Positions 1-5,319 of a stretch of 5,331 bases of DNA are shown here, in pieces; the first letter of the stretch is position 1; the number at the start of each line of letters is the position of its first letter. Location: positions 1-5,331 of the forward strand of contig CAMQYB010000152.1 in NCBI GenBank assembly GCA_947039055.1. Reading direction: 5' to 3'. Source of the DNA: an uncultured Deferribacteraceae bacterium. Lineage in GTDB: Bacteria > Chrysiogenota > Deferribacteres > Deferribacterales > Mucispirillaceae. The notes under the pieces were generated by a model. The model was not told where the DNA came from. It was given only the letters and a program-made list of their open reading frames with translations, and ran no database searches. The position numbers and the translations under genes were made by a program.

Positions 1-2228
1 AAAGTTTAGCAAAAATGTATTGCGATCCTGCTCAACATCCGATCCTTAGTGAGTTTGCAGGCGGAGTACAGAAATCAGATAACGGCGTGATAAGTCTTTT
101 TTCTATAGCAACTTTATTATGTGTAACAAAAACTTTTGGACTAAACGGCGAAGGTTTATTTGCTGGAGTATTTGGAACAAGTATTGAAAATAATGGAGAT
201 ATAGGTGCAATCACTGATTATTTATGGCCTACTAGTGATCCATCAAATCCAAGTAAGAAAAATGATCTTATCTACCCTAATAAACTAGCAAAGTATGTTG
301 AGAACAAAATTGCAGCATCTATGTCATGTAAAGAATGGTTCAACGGTATCAAGTTTGCGTTTCATGATGAACTGATTAAGAATACTGATTACGGTAAACA
401 TATTCCTGAGTGGGATGGAAAAACAAGATATGTGAATGATGATGGAGCTACAAAAGCAGGTATTAAATATAAATATGCTGCTAGTGCAACTGGTCCAGCT
501 TTACCAAAAACATTTAAAGAAGGTGATTGGGATTATTATCAATATGAAGGACAAACTGGTACTACTCCTGCATCAGGCACTCCAATATATACAGGTATAA
601 GAATGATTGTTAATTCAGGTGGTAATATCCCTGCAAATCAACATGAAAATACAAATGATAGTGTGCAGATGTTTAAAAGTTTACCTATAGATACAAGCAA
701 GCAAGCAACTGATCCAGATAAATTTTGTTTAGTAACATTTGACATATATATGTCACCTACTGCAAGATACGCTGATTATGTATTTGCTTCAACAGTAGCG
801 TTAGAGGCTGGTGATTGGATGAATATCGGTGGAGAACCTCATTATCGTCCAGCAGTATCTAAAGCACCAGGGGAAGCAAAAAGTGGTTGGAGATACGCTT
901 ATGAAGCATATAAAGCACAAGTAGGAGTAGGGGGGTTTAATGGTGTTGATGTAACCGATGCTCATTTAAAATATGTCGGCACAGAGGCAAGCTCTAAAAC
1001 ATATGAATCACCAGATGTCAAGTCTTTAAAGATAGTAGATACGGCTATTAAAGATCCTAATTCAAGATTTTATGGTATGTCACGAGATGAAGTTTTTGCG
1101 AAACAGTATCGTGCACGCAAAAGTGAAGCGACAGTAGTGATAACTAGTGAGCGAACTGGTGCATACGGCGAGCTATTAAGAAAGCATTTAGATACTTATT
1201 TGAATCTTGGAGACGGTATGTCTACAAAGCCATTTGTATATAATAAGGCTGATTATCCTACTACGGTAATTGATAATGGAAATGATTCTGAGGGGAATAA
1301 AATTCCTGATACATATATTCCAGGTAATTATGCAAATGCAAATGTAGCAGGACAAGGGCCTAACGCAAAGAAACAAGGCGATTGGGGTACTGGTCCTAAT
1401 AATATAGCAGAGTGGGAAGACGGTACACGTCCAAACTTTACAGGTAGATTTCATGTTTATAATGACGCTATGGTATGGGATTATGCACGTCGTTACTCTA
1501 AATGGCATGGTTGGTTACCTAAAGATCAAAGAGGACAGACAAATAAAGATTATGAAGGCGACCCTATCGTATATCCTATCCCTATGTATTATGACTTTAG
1601 AGATGGATTTAATGAAACATATGGTGTGTTTCCGATAAAAGATGCAACTGGTAAAGTGATTAAAGCTGGTAAACCTGAAAATGATTTAAGTAAGAAAAAA
1701 GGCTTAACATTAAGTACAACTCATGATAGATACCGTGTTCACTCAACGAACGCAGAGAACCCATTATTAAGAGAGTTAAACCACAGAACAAAAGGTGGTG
1801 GTTACGGATCAGGTAACGATTGGAAAGAGTATGCAGTAATGCCTGAGCGTCATATTGAAGGAGCATCAGCTCCTATATCACCGATGATAAGTTCAGCAGT
1901 ATATAAAAAAGATATGAAAACAGCTTCATGGCATGAGATATGGATAAACGATCAAGATGCAGCAGAAAGAGGGATTGTAGAGAGCGATTTAATCGTAGTA
2001 GAAAATCCGATCGGAGCAGTTAGGGTAATAGCTCGTGTAACAAAACGTTGCATGCGTGGACATATAAATCTACACCAAGGTGGTTGGTACGATCCTAATC
2101 CTATAGATGGAATAGATGATGGTGGCTGTGCTAATACGTTGATGTCGTCGAAACCATCACGAATAGATAATGGTAATGCACAACAGAGTGCATATGTAAC
2201 AGTTAGAAAAGACACGTTGTTCGTATAA
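1..2228 (+). CDS. DmsA-like molybdopterin oxidoreductase, catalytic subunit (5' partial)
   Basis: This is the catalytic subunit of a DMSO-reductase-family enzyme, expected to bind a molybdenum bis-MGD cofactor and reduce a terminal acceptor, probably in the periplasm. The reading frame is open to the left edge (codons at 3, 6, 9 and 12 precede the first ATG at 15) and no ribosome site precedes that ATG. The true start, any Tat signal, the N-terminal FeS motif and the Mo ligand therefore lie outside the window. Counting from that ATG, visible family marks are GGVQKSDNG (16-24, like GPQRxxNG), NSGGNIPANQH (200-210, like the NQH segment of DmsA), PTARYAD followed by EAGDW (248-268), HSTNAENP (576-583), and a C-terminal dinucleotide-binding domain from about 615 with IWINDQDAAERG, HQGGWYDP and DDGGCANTL. 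That ending is closest to DmsA/YnfE. About 720 residues follow the GVQK motif, far more than in classical DmsA, with Asn/Gly/Lys-rich inserts around 60-190 and 400-570. The substrate (DMSO, TMAO, selenate or other) cannot be decided. Confidence 0.88.
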   Translation, partial: SLAKMYCDPAQHPILSEFAGGVQKSDNGVISLFSIATLLCVTKTFGLNGEGLFAGVFGTSIENNGDIGAITDYLWPTSDPSNPSKKNDLIYPNKLAKYVENKIAASMSCKEWFNGIKFAFHDELIKNTDYGKHIPEWDGKTRYVNDDGATKAGIKYKYAASATGPALPKTFKEGDWDYYQYEGQTGTTPASGTPIYTGIRMIVNSGGNIPANQHENTNDSVQMFKSLPIDTSKQATDPDKFCLVTFDIYMSPTARYADYVFASTVALEAGDWMNIGGEPHYRPAVSKAPGEAKSGWRYAYEAYKAQVGVGGFNGVDVTDAHLKYVGTEASSKTYESPDVKSLKIVDTAIKDPNSRFYGMSRDEVFAKQYRARKSEATVVITSERTGAYGELLRKHLDTYLNLGDGMSTKPFVYNKADYPTTVIDNGNDSEGNKIPDTYIPGNYANANVAGQGPNAKKQGDWGTGPNNIAEWEDGTRPNFTGRFHVYNDAMVWDYARRYSKWHGWLPKDQRGQTNKDYEGDPIVYPIPMYYDFRDGFNETYGVFPIKDATGKVIKAGKPENDLSKKKGLTLSTTHDRYRVHSTNAENPLLRELNHRTKGGGYGSGNDWKEYAVMPERHIEGASAPISPMISSAVYKKDMKTASWHEIWINDQDAAERGIVESDLIVVENPIGAVRVIARVTKRCMRGHINLHQGGWYDPNPIDGIDDGGCANTLMSSKPSRIDNGNAQQSAYVTVRKDTLFV

Positions 2229-2236
2229 GAGGTGAT
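2229..2236 (+). promoter_or_regulatory. Strong Shine-Dalgarno that sets the start of the FeS subunit
   Basis: GAGGTGAT is an eight-base complement to the usual 3' end of bacterial 16S rRNA. It begins right after the stop codon of the catalytic subunit. It lies 8 bases (counted from GAGG) before the GTG at 2241, an ideal distance. The GTG at 2232 lies inside this site, so it is unlikely to be the initiator. Confidence 0.75.
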
Positions 2237-2240
2237 AAAA

Positions 2241-2882
2241 GTGGAAAAAGTTAAAAAAATACAGTTAGGGTTTTATTTTGATCAAACAAGATGTATGTCG
2301 TGCAATGCGTGTACAGTTGCTTGTAAAGATTGGAACCAAGTAGCACCAGGTCCTGTGGCATGGCGTAAGCAGTTTGCATATGAAGTATCAGAAGATCTTA
2401 TTGCACCATTTTCAATGAGTTGTAATCATTGTGAAGATCCAGCATGTTTAACAGCGTGTTCACTTAATGCTATCAGCAAGTCAGATGATGGAATAGTAAC
2501 GGTTGACAGAAACAAGTGTGAATCATTATTGGCATGCATTGAAGCATGTCCGTTTGCAAAACCAAAGATCGCAGAAGATAAGCAAGAACCTAACGCATTA
2601 ACAGGTTGGAAAGTTCAGCACCCTATGCAAAAATGTACAATGTGCAAAGATAGACTGGATGAAGGAGAGAAACCAACATGCGTATTATCGTGTGTAGGCA
2701 GAGCGTTAGATTTTGGAGAATTTAATGCATTGAAATCAAAATATCCTGATGCAGTTCGTTTAAATCCAACTGATTTCCCATATATGTATGTGAATAATCA
2801 GACAGATACCAAACCTGCATTATTAGTTAGGAAAAAGAGTATAAAAACAAAAATTCATAAATCACCTACGTACCGTATTTAG
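2241..2882 (+). CDS. DmsB-like four-cluster ferredoxin subunit
   Basis: This is the electron-transfer subunit of the molybdoenzyme encoded just upstream. It should relay electrons from a quinol-oxidising partner to the catalytic subunit through four iron-sulfur clusters. The chosen GTG start gives 213 residues; a GTG at 2232 would add three but falls in the ribosome site. In this numbering the cysteine groups are C18-C21-C24-C28 (CMSCNACTVAC), C61-C64-C69-C73, C93-L96-C99-C103 (CESLLACIEACP), and C132-C135-C147-C151 (CTMCKD...CVLSC). The GRALDFG segment after the last group is typical of DmsB. The second cysteine of group three is Leu, leaving 15 of 16 ligands, so that site may hold a [3Fe-4S] cluster, as in NarH-type subunits where Trp stands there. 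The protein has no signal peptide, as expected for a subunit exported with its Tat-carrying partner, and ends in a Lys-rich tail of about 20 residues. It is translated 12 bases after the upstream stop, certainly as one operon. Confidence 0.92.
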   Translation: MEKVKKIQLGFYFDQTRCMSCNACTVACKDWNQVAPGPVAWRKQFAYEVSEDLIAPFSMSCNHCEDPACLTACSLNAISKSDDGIVTVDRNKCESLLACIEACPFAKPKIAEDKQEPNALTGWKVQHPMQKCTMCKDRLDEGEKPTCVLSCVGRALDFGEFNALKSKYPDAVRLNPTDFPYMYVNNQTDTKPALLVRKKSIKTKIHKSPTYRI

Positions 2883-2935
2883 CAAGAAGTAAAGTATTCG
2901 TAGTAGAAGTTCGTATGAAGTAGTAATTTCATTAG

Positions 2936-2970
2936 TAAGGAAGAGAGCACAATCTCTTCCTTATTTTTAT
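2936..2970 (+). terminator. Intrinsic terminator after the molybdoenzyme operon
   Basis: A perfect 11-bp stem, TAAGGAAGAGA (2936-2946) against TCTCTTCCTTA (2953-2963), closes a six-base GCACAA loop. It is followed at once by TTTTTAT. It lies 54 bases after the FeS-subunit stop and should end the transcript there. The A-rich left flank could let it work weakly in the other direction as well. Confidence 0.88.
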
Positions 2971-3229
2971 GTTTATTTATATGTAAAAATTTTATATAAG
3001 ATAGCATTAGAGGATATATATAGCTATTAAGGATATGGTTTTAGACCTCAATCAATAGTGTGTATTTAAGGAGTATTTTAAGTAATAATAGAGATCGTTA
3101 TAATATGATTACGTGTATTAATTTATATATTTATCAATTGATATAGATCGCACCTTGTGTTTGTTTTGGAATATGATACAAGTGAGGATGTTATTGATAA
3201 AATATTTATGTGTAAGGTTATTTATAGTA
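2971..3229. other. AT-rich spacer without a supported gene
   Basis: This is the rest of the gap between the operon terminator and the tRNA promoter. It contains only very short frames: a 7-codon ATG frame at 3035 behind AAGGAT, and an 18-codon frame at 3188 that runs into the tRNA leader. It also holds a 12-bp perfect palindrome, TATCAATTGATA (3132-3143). I see no gene, known RNA or mobile-element end here. Confidence 0.5.
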
Positions 3230-3260
3230 TTGACAAAACGGTGAGAATATGCAATTATAT
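3230..3260 (+). promoter_or_regulatory. Probable promoter of tRNA-Leu
   Basis: A consensus -35 box TTGACA (3230-3235) is followed by AT-rich -10 candidates: AATTAT at 3253-3258 with a 17-bp spacer, or TTATAT at 3255-3260 with 19 bp. Transcription would start near 3265, about 20 bases before the mature tRNA. The -35 is a perfect match, but the -10 is imperfect. Confidence 0.5.
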
Positions 3261-3284
3261 TTCTCTGCAAAGAATATAAAATCA

Positions 3285-3368
3285 GCCCGAGTGGCGGAAA
3301 AGGTAGACGCAAGGGATTTAAAATCCCTCGGTCGCAAGGCTGTGCCGGTTCAAGTCCGGCCTTGGGCA
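3285..3368 (+). tRNA. tRNA-Leu (anticodon UAA)
   Basis: The 84-base sequence folds as a class II tRNA. The acceptor stem is GCCCGAG (3285-3291) with CTTGGGC (3361-3367), seven pairs including one G-U, then discriminator A3368. The D stem is GCG/CGC with a GG in the loop. The anticodon stem AGGGA/TCCCT carries loop TTTAAAA, with anticodon TAA at 3319-3321. A 15-base variable arm (3329-3343) follows, as expected for leucine. The T arm is GCCGG/CCGGC with loop TTCAAGT. It should read UUA and, by wobble, UUG codons; UUA is very frequent in this AT-rich DNA. CCA is not encoded: TTT follows the discriminator, so the tail must be added after transcription. The gene stands alone, with no neighbouring tRNA. 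Protein frames over this locus on both strands are spurious. Confidence 0.96.
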
Positions 3369-3403
3369 TTTTATACTCTATGCGGTTTATTTCTACAACA
3401 TTC

Positions 3404-3428
3404 AGTTATAGAAATTTCAATAACTTTT
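3404..3428 (+). terminator. Weak terminator-like palindrome downstream of tRNA-Leu
   Basis: AGTTAT (3404-3409) and ATAACT (3420-3425) flank GAAATTTC, making a 22-base near-perfect palindrome with one A/A mismatch pair. Four T residues end it (3425-3428). It starts 35 bases after the tRNA, a suitable place for transcript termination, but the stem is AT-rich and short, so the call is tentative. Confidence 0.3.
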
Positions 3429-3608
3429 CAACATATTTTAAATAATATTAAACAGTGACAATATCAATATCAACCAACTATAATATCAAATATTTTCAAC
3501 TCAATTTTGATAATAAATATAAAATAACTCTCTATTACCAATATTAATAGATGTGTTATTGTCTGTTTGATCGGAAATAATAGGTATTAGCGATGAGTGA
3601 TATATGAC

Positions 3609-3648
3609 ATAAAACTACTCTACTAAAATATTAGAAGAATAGTTTTAT
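3609..3648. repeat. Long imperfect hairpin, possible terminator of the leftward gene
   Basis: The outer arms are 3609-3621 and 3636-3648: 13 positions with one C/A mismatch. Across an A/A mismatch an inner CTAA (3623-3626) pairs with TTAG (3631-3634), closing an AATA loop. The total is 16 pairs, with two single-base mismatches interrupting the stem. Read leftwards it lies 47 bases beyond the stop of the acetyltransferase remnant and its right-hand arm ends in TAGTTTTAT, so it could end that transcript. It is AT-rich and lacks a longer T run. Confidence 0.4.
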
Positions 3649-3694
3649 ATATACAATACTGCAGATTAGAATACTCAACATGAATGTTTAAAAG

Positions 3695-4042
3695 TTAAAC
3701 CACTTTCTTTGATTTTTTTTGATACCTATAGCCATAACAACCTAAACCTTGAAAAAAGTAATCTGGGTTTAAGTAGATACCAAGGTTACAACTTTTATTT
3801 GTGCTATCAATTTTTGTAGGGTAAACGACACCCGCAGGTACATTGTTTTTGTACGCAATAAAATATAGGCGTTCATCATTGTTTTTTAATGACAGAAGCC
3901 AGTTAGAGTGTTCATCTTTAGTTATAATATTGGTGTTGAATAGATATTTGCGTACGTCATCATGATTACGCCAATCACGAATTTTAAGTTGAGTCTCTCT
4001 ATCAGTATCTAAAACATTTCTAAACTCAATTTTCATTTCCAT
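3695..4042 (-). pseudogene. Truncated PseH-like GNAT acetyltransferase
   Basis: This leftward frame encodes 115 residues from the ATG at 4042; a GTG at 4051 would add three, and neither start has a good ribosome site. The protein matches the first two-thirds of PseH-type N-acetyltransferases, which acetylate a UDP-4-amino sugar on the way to pseudaminic acid for flagellin glycosylation. Visible marks are IRDWRNHDDVRKYLF (about 20-34), a KDEHSNWLLSL segment (42-52), YFIAYKNNVPAGVV (60-73) and SCNLGIYLNPDYFFQGLG (84-101). The last Gly-Leu-Gly opens the acetyl-CoA pyrophosphate loop. Right after it the sequence turns into CYGYRYQKKSKKVV and stops, about 50-60 residues short of the usual 160-180. 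The missing part would hold the helix and strands that complete the acetyl-CoA site, so the product is probably inactive. A T8 run (3713-3720, A8 in the gene) lies in the tail, but shifting frame there does not restore a recognisable C-terminus. The family call is firm at GNAT level; PseH is inferred. Confidence 0.65.
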
Positions 4043-4189
4043 ACTTATCACATCACTTATTTTATATCAATATAGATTGTAAGTTAACCTATATAACTTA
4101 AGTTTAAGTATAGTCGCATTATTTATTTTAGACAATATTTTTGTGTATCAAATTATATGTTATAAGTTACGTTTTATAGATATCATTTA

Positions 4190-4282
4190 TTATGAGTTTA
4201 AAAATGAAAAAGCAGTAAATAGAAATATAATCATTATTGAATAGAACAATTTTAAAAAGAAACGGTTTTTGAACATCTTCAT
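4190..4282 (-). CDS. Doubtful 30-residue hydrophobic small ORF
   Basis: From ATG at 4282 the minus strand encodes MKMFKNRFFLKLFYSIMII and eleven further residues ending in SFLNS, then TAA. The shape is a basic N-terminus followed by about 17 strongly hydrophobic residues, like a single membrane segment or uncleaved signal. It could be the 5' remnant of a membrane sensor gene, a small membrane peptide, or chance: AT-rich DNA readily encodes Phe/Ile/Leu runs. The bases upstream are G-rich (TTTGGGGCGCAAG) but are not a clear ribosome site. No homologue is recognised. Confidence 0.2.
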   Translation of the reverse strand: MKMFKNRFFLKLFYSIMIIFLFTAFSFLNS

Positions 4283-4336
4283 CTTGCGCCCCAAAGGATT
4301 AGTATAGGTGTTGCATAAGACAAATAAAGGAACATC

Positions 4337-4399
4337 ATGCGAATTAATAAAAGCGTCGCGCCTGTATTGTCACACTATATTAATACTAATATAGTATAA
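4337..4399 (+). CDS. Doubtful 20-residue small ORF with a good ribosome site
   Basis: AAGGA (4327-4331) lies five bases before an ATG that opens a 20-codon frame starting MRINKSVAPVL and ending in NTNIV, then TAA. The beginning resembles the MRIN-x-NV-x-AL start of bacterial flagellins, but no flagellin continuation is seen in any frame after the stop. It may be a gene remnant, a leader peptide or chance. Its last codons coincide with the perfect hairpin at 4374-4395. Confidence 0.22.
   Translation: MRINKSVAPVLSHYINTNIV
4374..4395. repeat. Perfect inverted repeat ACTATATTA/TAATATAGT
   Basis: Nine-base arms ACTATATTA (4374-4382) and TAATATAGT (4387-4395) flank a four-base ATAC centre with no mismatch. 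The same CACTATATTA ten-mer (4373-4382) recurs at 4496-4505. A protein-binding operator or an RNA hairpin is possible; the stem is too AT-rich and lacks a T tail for a convincing terminator. Confidence 0.5.
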
Positions 4400-4482
4400 T
4401 TTAATTTATTCTTTCATAAATAGATTAAAAAGTCAATTATATTGCTTGTCGCATATTAAAGTAATTAAATTGTTTTATTTCT

Positions 4483-4505
4483 ATATAGTACAGAGCACTA
4501 TATTA
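4483..4505. repeat. Second inverted motif ATATAGT/ACTATAT upstream of the Sel1 gene
   Basis: ATATAGT (4483-4489) and ACTATAT (4497-4503) are perfect complements around a seven-base ACAGAGC centre. The right arm extends to ACTATATTA, identical to the left arm of the repeat at 4374. Here the half-sites point the opposite way to those at 4374-4395. It sits about 90 bases before the Sel1-like start codon, just upstream of the likely promoter. Confidence 0.4.
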
Positions 4506-4549
4506 TTATTTATGATTTAAAATATATGTATTAACTTTTAGAGTTCTGA

Positions 4550-4590
4550 TATATTATGTGTAATAATTTTCACATTATTAATAGAGAGGA
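4550..4590 (+). promoter_or_regulatory. Likely promoter -10, 5' leader and ribosome site of the Sel1-like gene
   Basis: TATATT (4550-4555) or TATTAT (4552-4557) is a plausible -10 element without a clear -35, which fits Campylobacterota sigma-70 promoters in general. GAGAGGA (4584-4590) before the ATG at 4594 is the ribosome site and supports that start. Between them, TAATAAT (4561-4567) can pair with ATTATTA (4574-4580), or ATGTG (4556-4560) with CACAT (4571-4575). Confidence 0.45.
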
Positions 4591-4593
4591 TTT

Positions 4594-5319
4594 ATGATAA
4601 AATATTTTGTAATTGTTTTTATGTTTTTATCGTTTGCATTAATTAACATTTCGGTATTACATGCAGATGACAAAGAGTTATTTGGTAAGTTTACAGAGGC
4701 ATGTGATGGTGGAGATTTAGTTGGTTGCTTTAATCTTGGCGTAATGTATTTTGAAGGTGACGGCGTTCCTGTTAATCGTAAAAAAGCAAGTGAGTTATAT
4801 GAAAAATCTTGTATCGGTGGCGTTGTAGATGGTTGTTACAATCTTGGTGGTTGTTATTATAATGGTGATGGCGTTAAAGTTGATCGTATGAAAGCAGTGG
4901 AGTTATTTAATAAAGCGTGCGTTGCTGGAAGTCCAGAGAGTTGTTTTGAGATCGGCGTTATGTATGCAATGGGTATGGATGTGCCAGTTGATTATAAAAA
5001 GGCGATAGGATTATATGAGAAGTCTTGCGATGGTGGATATGCAGGAGCTTGCTTTAACCTTGGAGTTATATATGAGAGCAATAAAGGTGTAGCTGTTGAT
5101 TATAAAAAATCTATGAAACTGTATAAAAAATCTTGTAAAACTGGATTTACAGCTAGTTGTAATAACCTTGCGATTATGTATGGTACAGGCGAATATTTTT
5201 CAGCTGATTACGATAAAGCGTTGAGTTTATCAAAAAAGAGTTGCGACCTTAAAGATGCAGAAGGTTGTGAGATTTATAGATTGATACAAGAAGAGAAAGA
5301 TAAAGAGATAGTTAAATAG
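4594..5319 (+). CDS. Secreted Sel1-like repeat protein (Hcp-type, cysteine-rich)
   Basis: The 241-residue product begins with a signal peptide (Lys3, hydrophobic 4-22, likely cleavage after LHA at 24), so it should act in the periplasm or outside. The rest is a solenoid of Sel1/TPR-like helix pairs with the pattern C-x7-C-x-NLG-x-MY...G-x-GV-x-VD-x-KKA-x-x-LY-x-KSC. Cysteine pairs fall at 37/45, 73/81, 109/117, 145/153, 181/189 and 217/225, exactly 36 residues apart. That gives five whole repeats and a capping sixth pair, each probably closed by a disulfide. This is the layout of Helicobacter cysteine-rich proteins (Hcp), some of which bind or slowly hydrolyse beta-lactams and are secreted. 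A scaffold or protein-binding role is equally likely, and no catalytic residues can be named. Cys87 is an extra, unpaired cysteine in repeat two. The C-terminus is a charged helix rich in Glu and Lys. It appears to be a single-gene unit, and only 12 bases follow its stop. Confidence 0.92.
   Translation: MIKYFVIVFMFLSFALINISVLHADDKELFGKFTEACDGGDLVGCFNLGVMYFEGDGVPVNRKKASELYEKSCIGGVVDGCYNLGGCYYNGDGVKVDRMKAVELFNKACVAGSPESCFEIGVMYAMGMDVPVDYKKAIGLYEKSCDGGYAGACFNLGVIYESNKGVAVDYKKSMKLYKKSCKTGFTASCNNLAIMYGTGEYFSADYDKALSLSKKSCDLKDAEGCEIYRLIQEEKDKEIVK

Larger units (their letters stand above)
3369..3694. other. AT-rich spacer between tRNA-Leu and the acetyltransferase remnant
   Basis: I see no supported gene in this stretch, which lies between the 3' ends of the rightward tRNA and the leftward acetyltransferase. 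It holds two hairpin candidates listed separately (3404-3428 and 3609-3648) and short AATATC runs around 3461-3490. I looked on the minus strand for the missing C-terminal part of the acetyltransferase and did not find it in any frame. Confidence 0.5.
4043..4593. other. Long AT-rich divergent intergenic region
   Basis: This 551-base stretch separates the leftward acetyltransferase remnant from the rightward Sel1-like gene, so it should hold promoters for both. It contains an inverted repeat TAAGTTA/TAACTTA (4080-4086 and 4094-4100), two doubtful small ORFs (4190-4282 minus, 4337-4399 plus), a locally more GC-rich patch at 4284-4370, and several ACTATAT-type inverted motifs between 4373 and 4505. 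I see no recognised RNA family or mobile-element end in it. Confidence 0.5.

Noticed and set aside
15..17. ATG at 15 as the true start of the catalytic subunit
   Set aside because: The frame is open to the window edge, no ribosome site precedes it, and the N-terminal half of the family fold would be missing.
32..214. Sixty-codon minus-strand frame at the left end
   Set aside because: It is a shadow of the molybdoenzyme frame, which carries recognisable family motifs here.
1188..1866. Minus- and plus-strand frames of 61-106 codons inside the catalytic subunit gene
   Set aside because: They overlap well-conserved DmsA-family coding sequence and show no ribosome sites or recognisable domains.
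1952..2215. Eighty-seven-codon minus-strand frame
   Set aside because: It lies opposite the conserved C-terminal cofactor-binding domain and has no support of its own.
3132..3143. Twelve-base palindrome TATCAATTGATA
   Set aside because: It is a perfect but short AT-rich palindrome, with no second copy seen in the window and no adjacent gene it would control.
3188..3244. Eighteen-codon hydrophobic frame before the tRNA
   Set aside because: Its AGTGAGG sits directly against the ATG with no spacing, and the frame overlaps the tRNA promoter; chance is the better explanation.
3118..3458. Protein frames over the tRNA on both strands (83 codons minus from 3369, 69 codons plus from 3249)
   Set aside because: They read through the tRNA-Leu sequence; the minus-strand start (MPKAGLEPAQPC) is the well-known false translation of such tRNA genes.
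4284..4370. Slightly GC-richer patch as a structured RNA or known small RNA
   Set aside because: Only weak, bulged pairing (CTTGCGCC with GGTGTTGCATAAG) was found, and no signature of SRP RNA, 6S or another known family.
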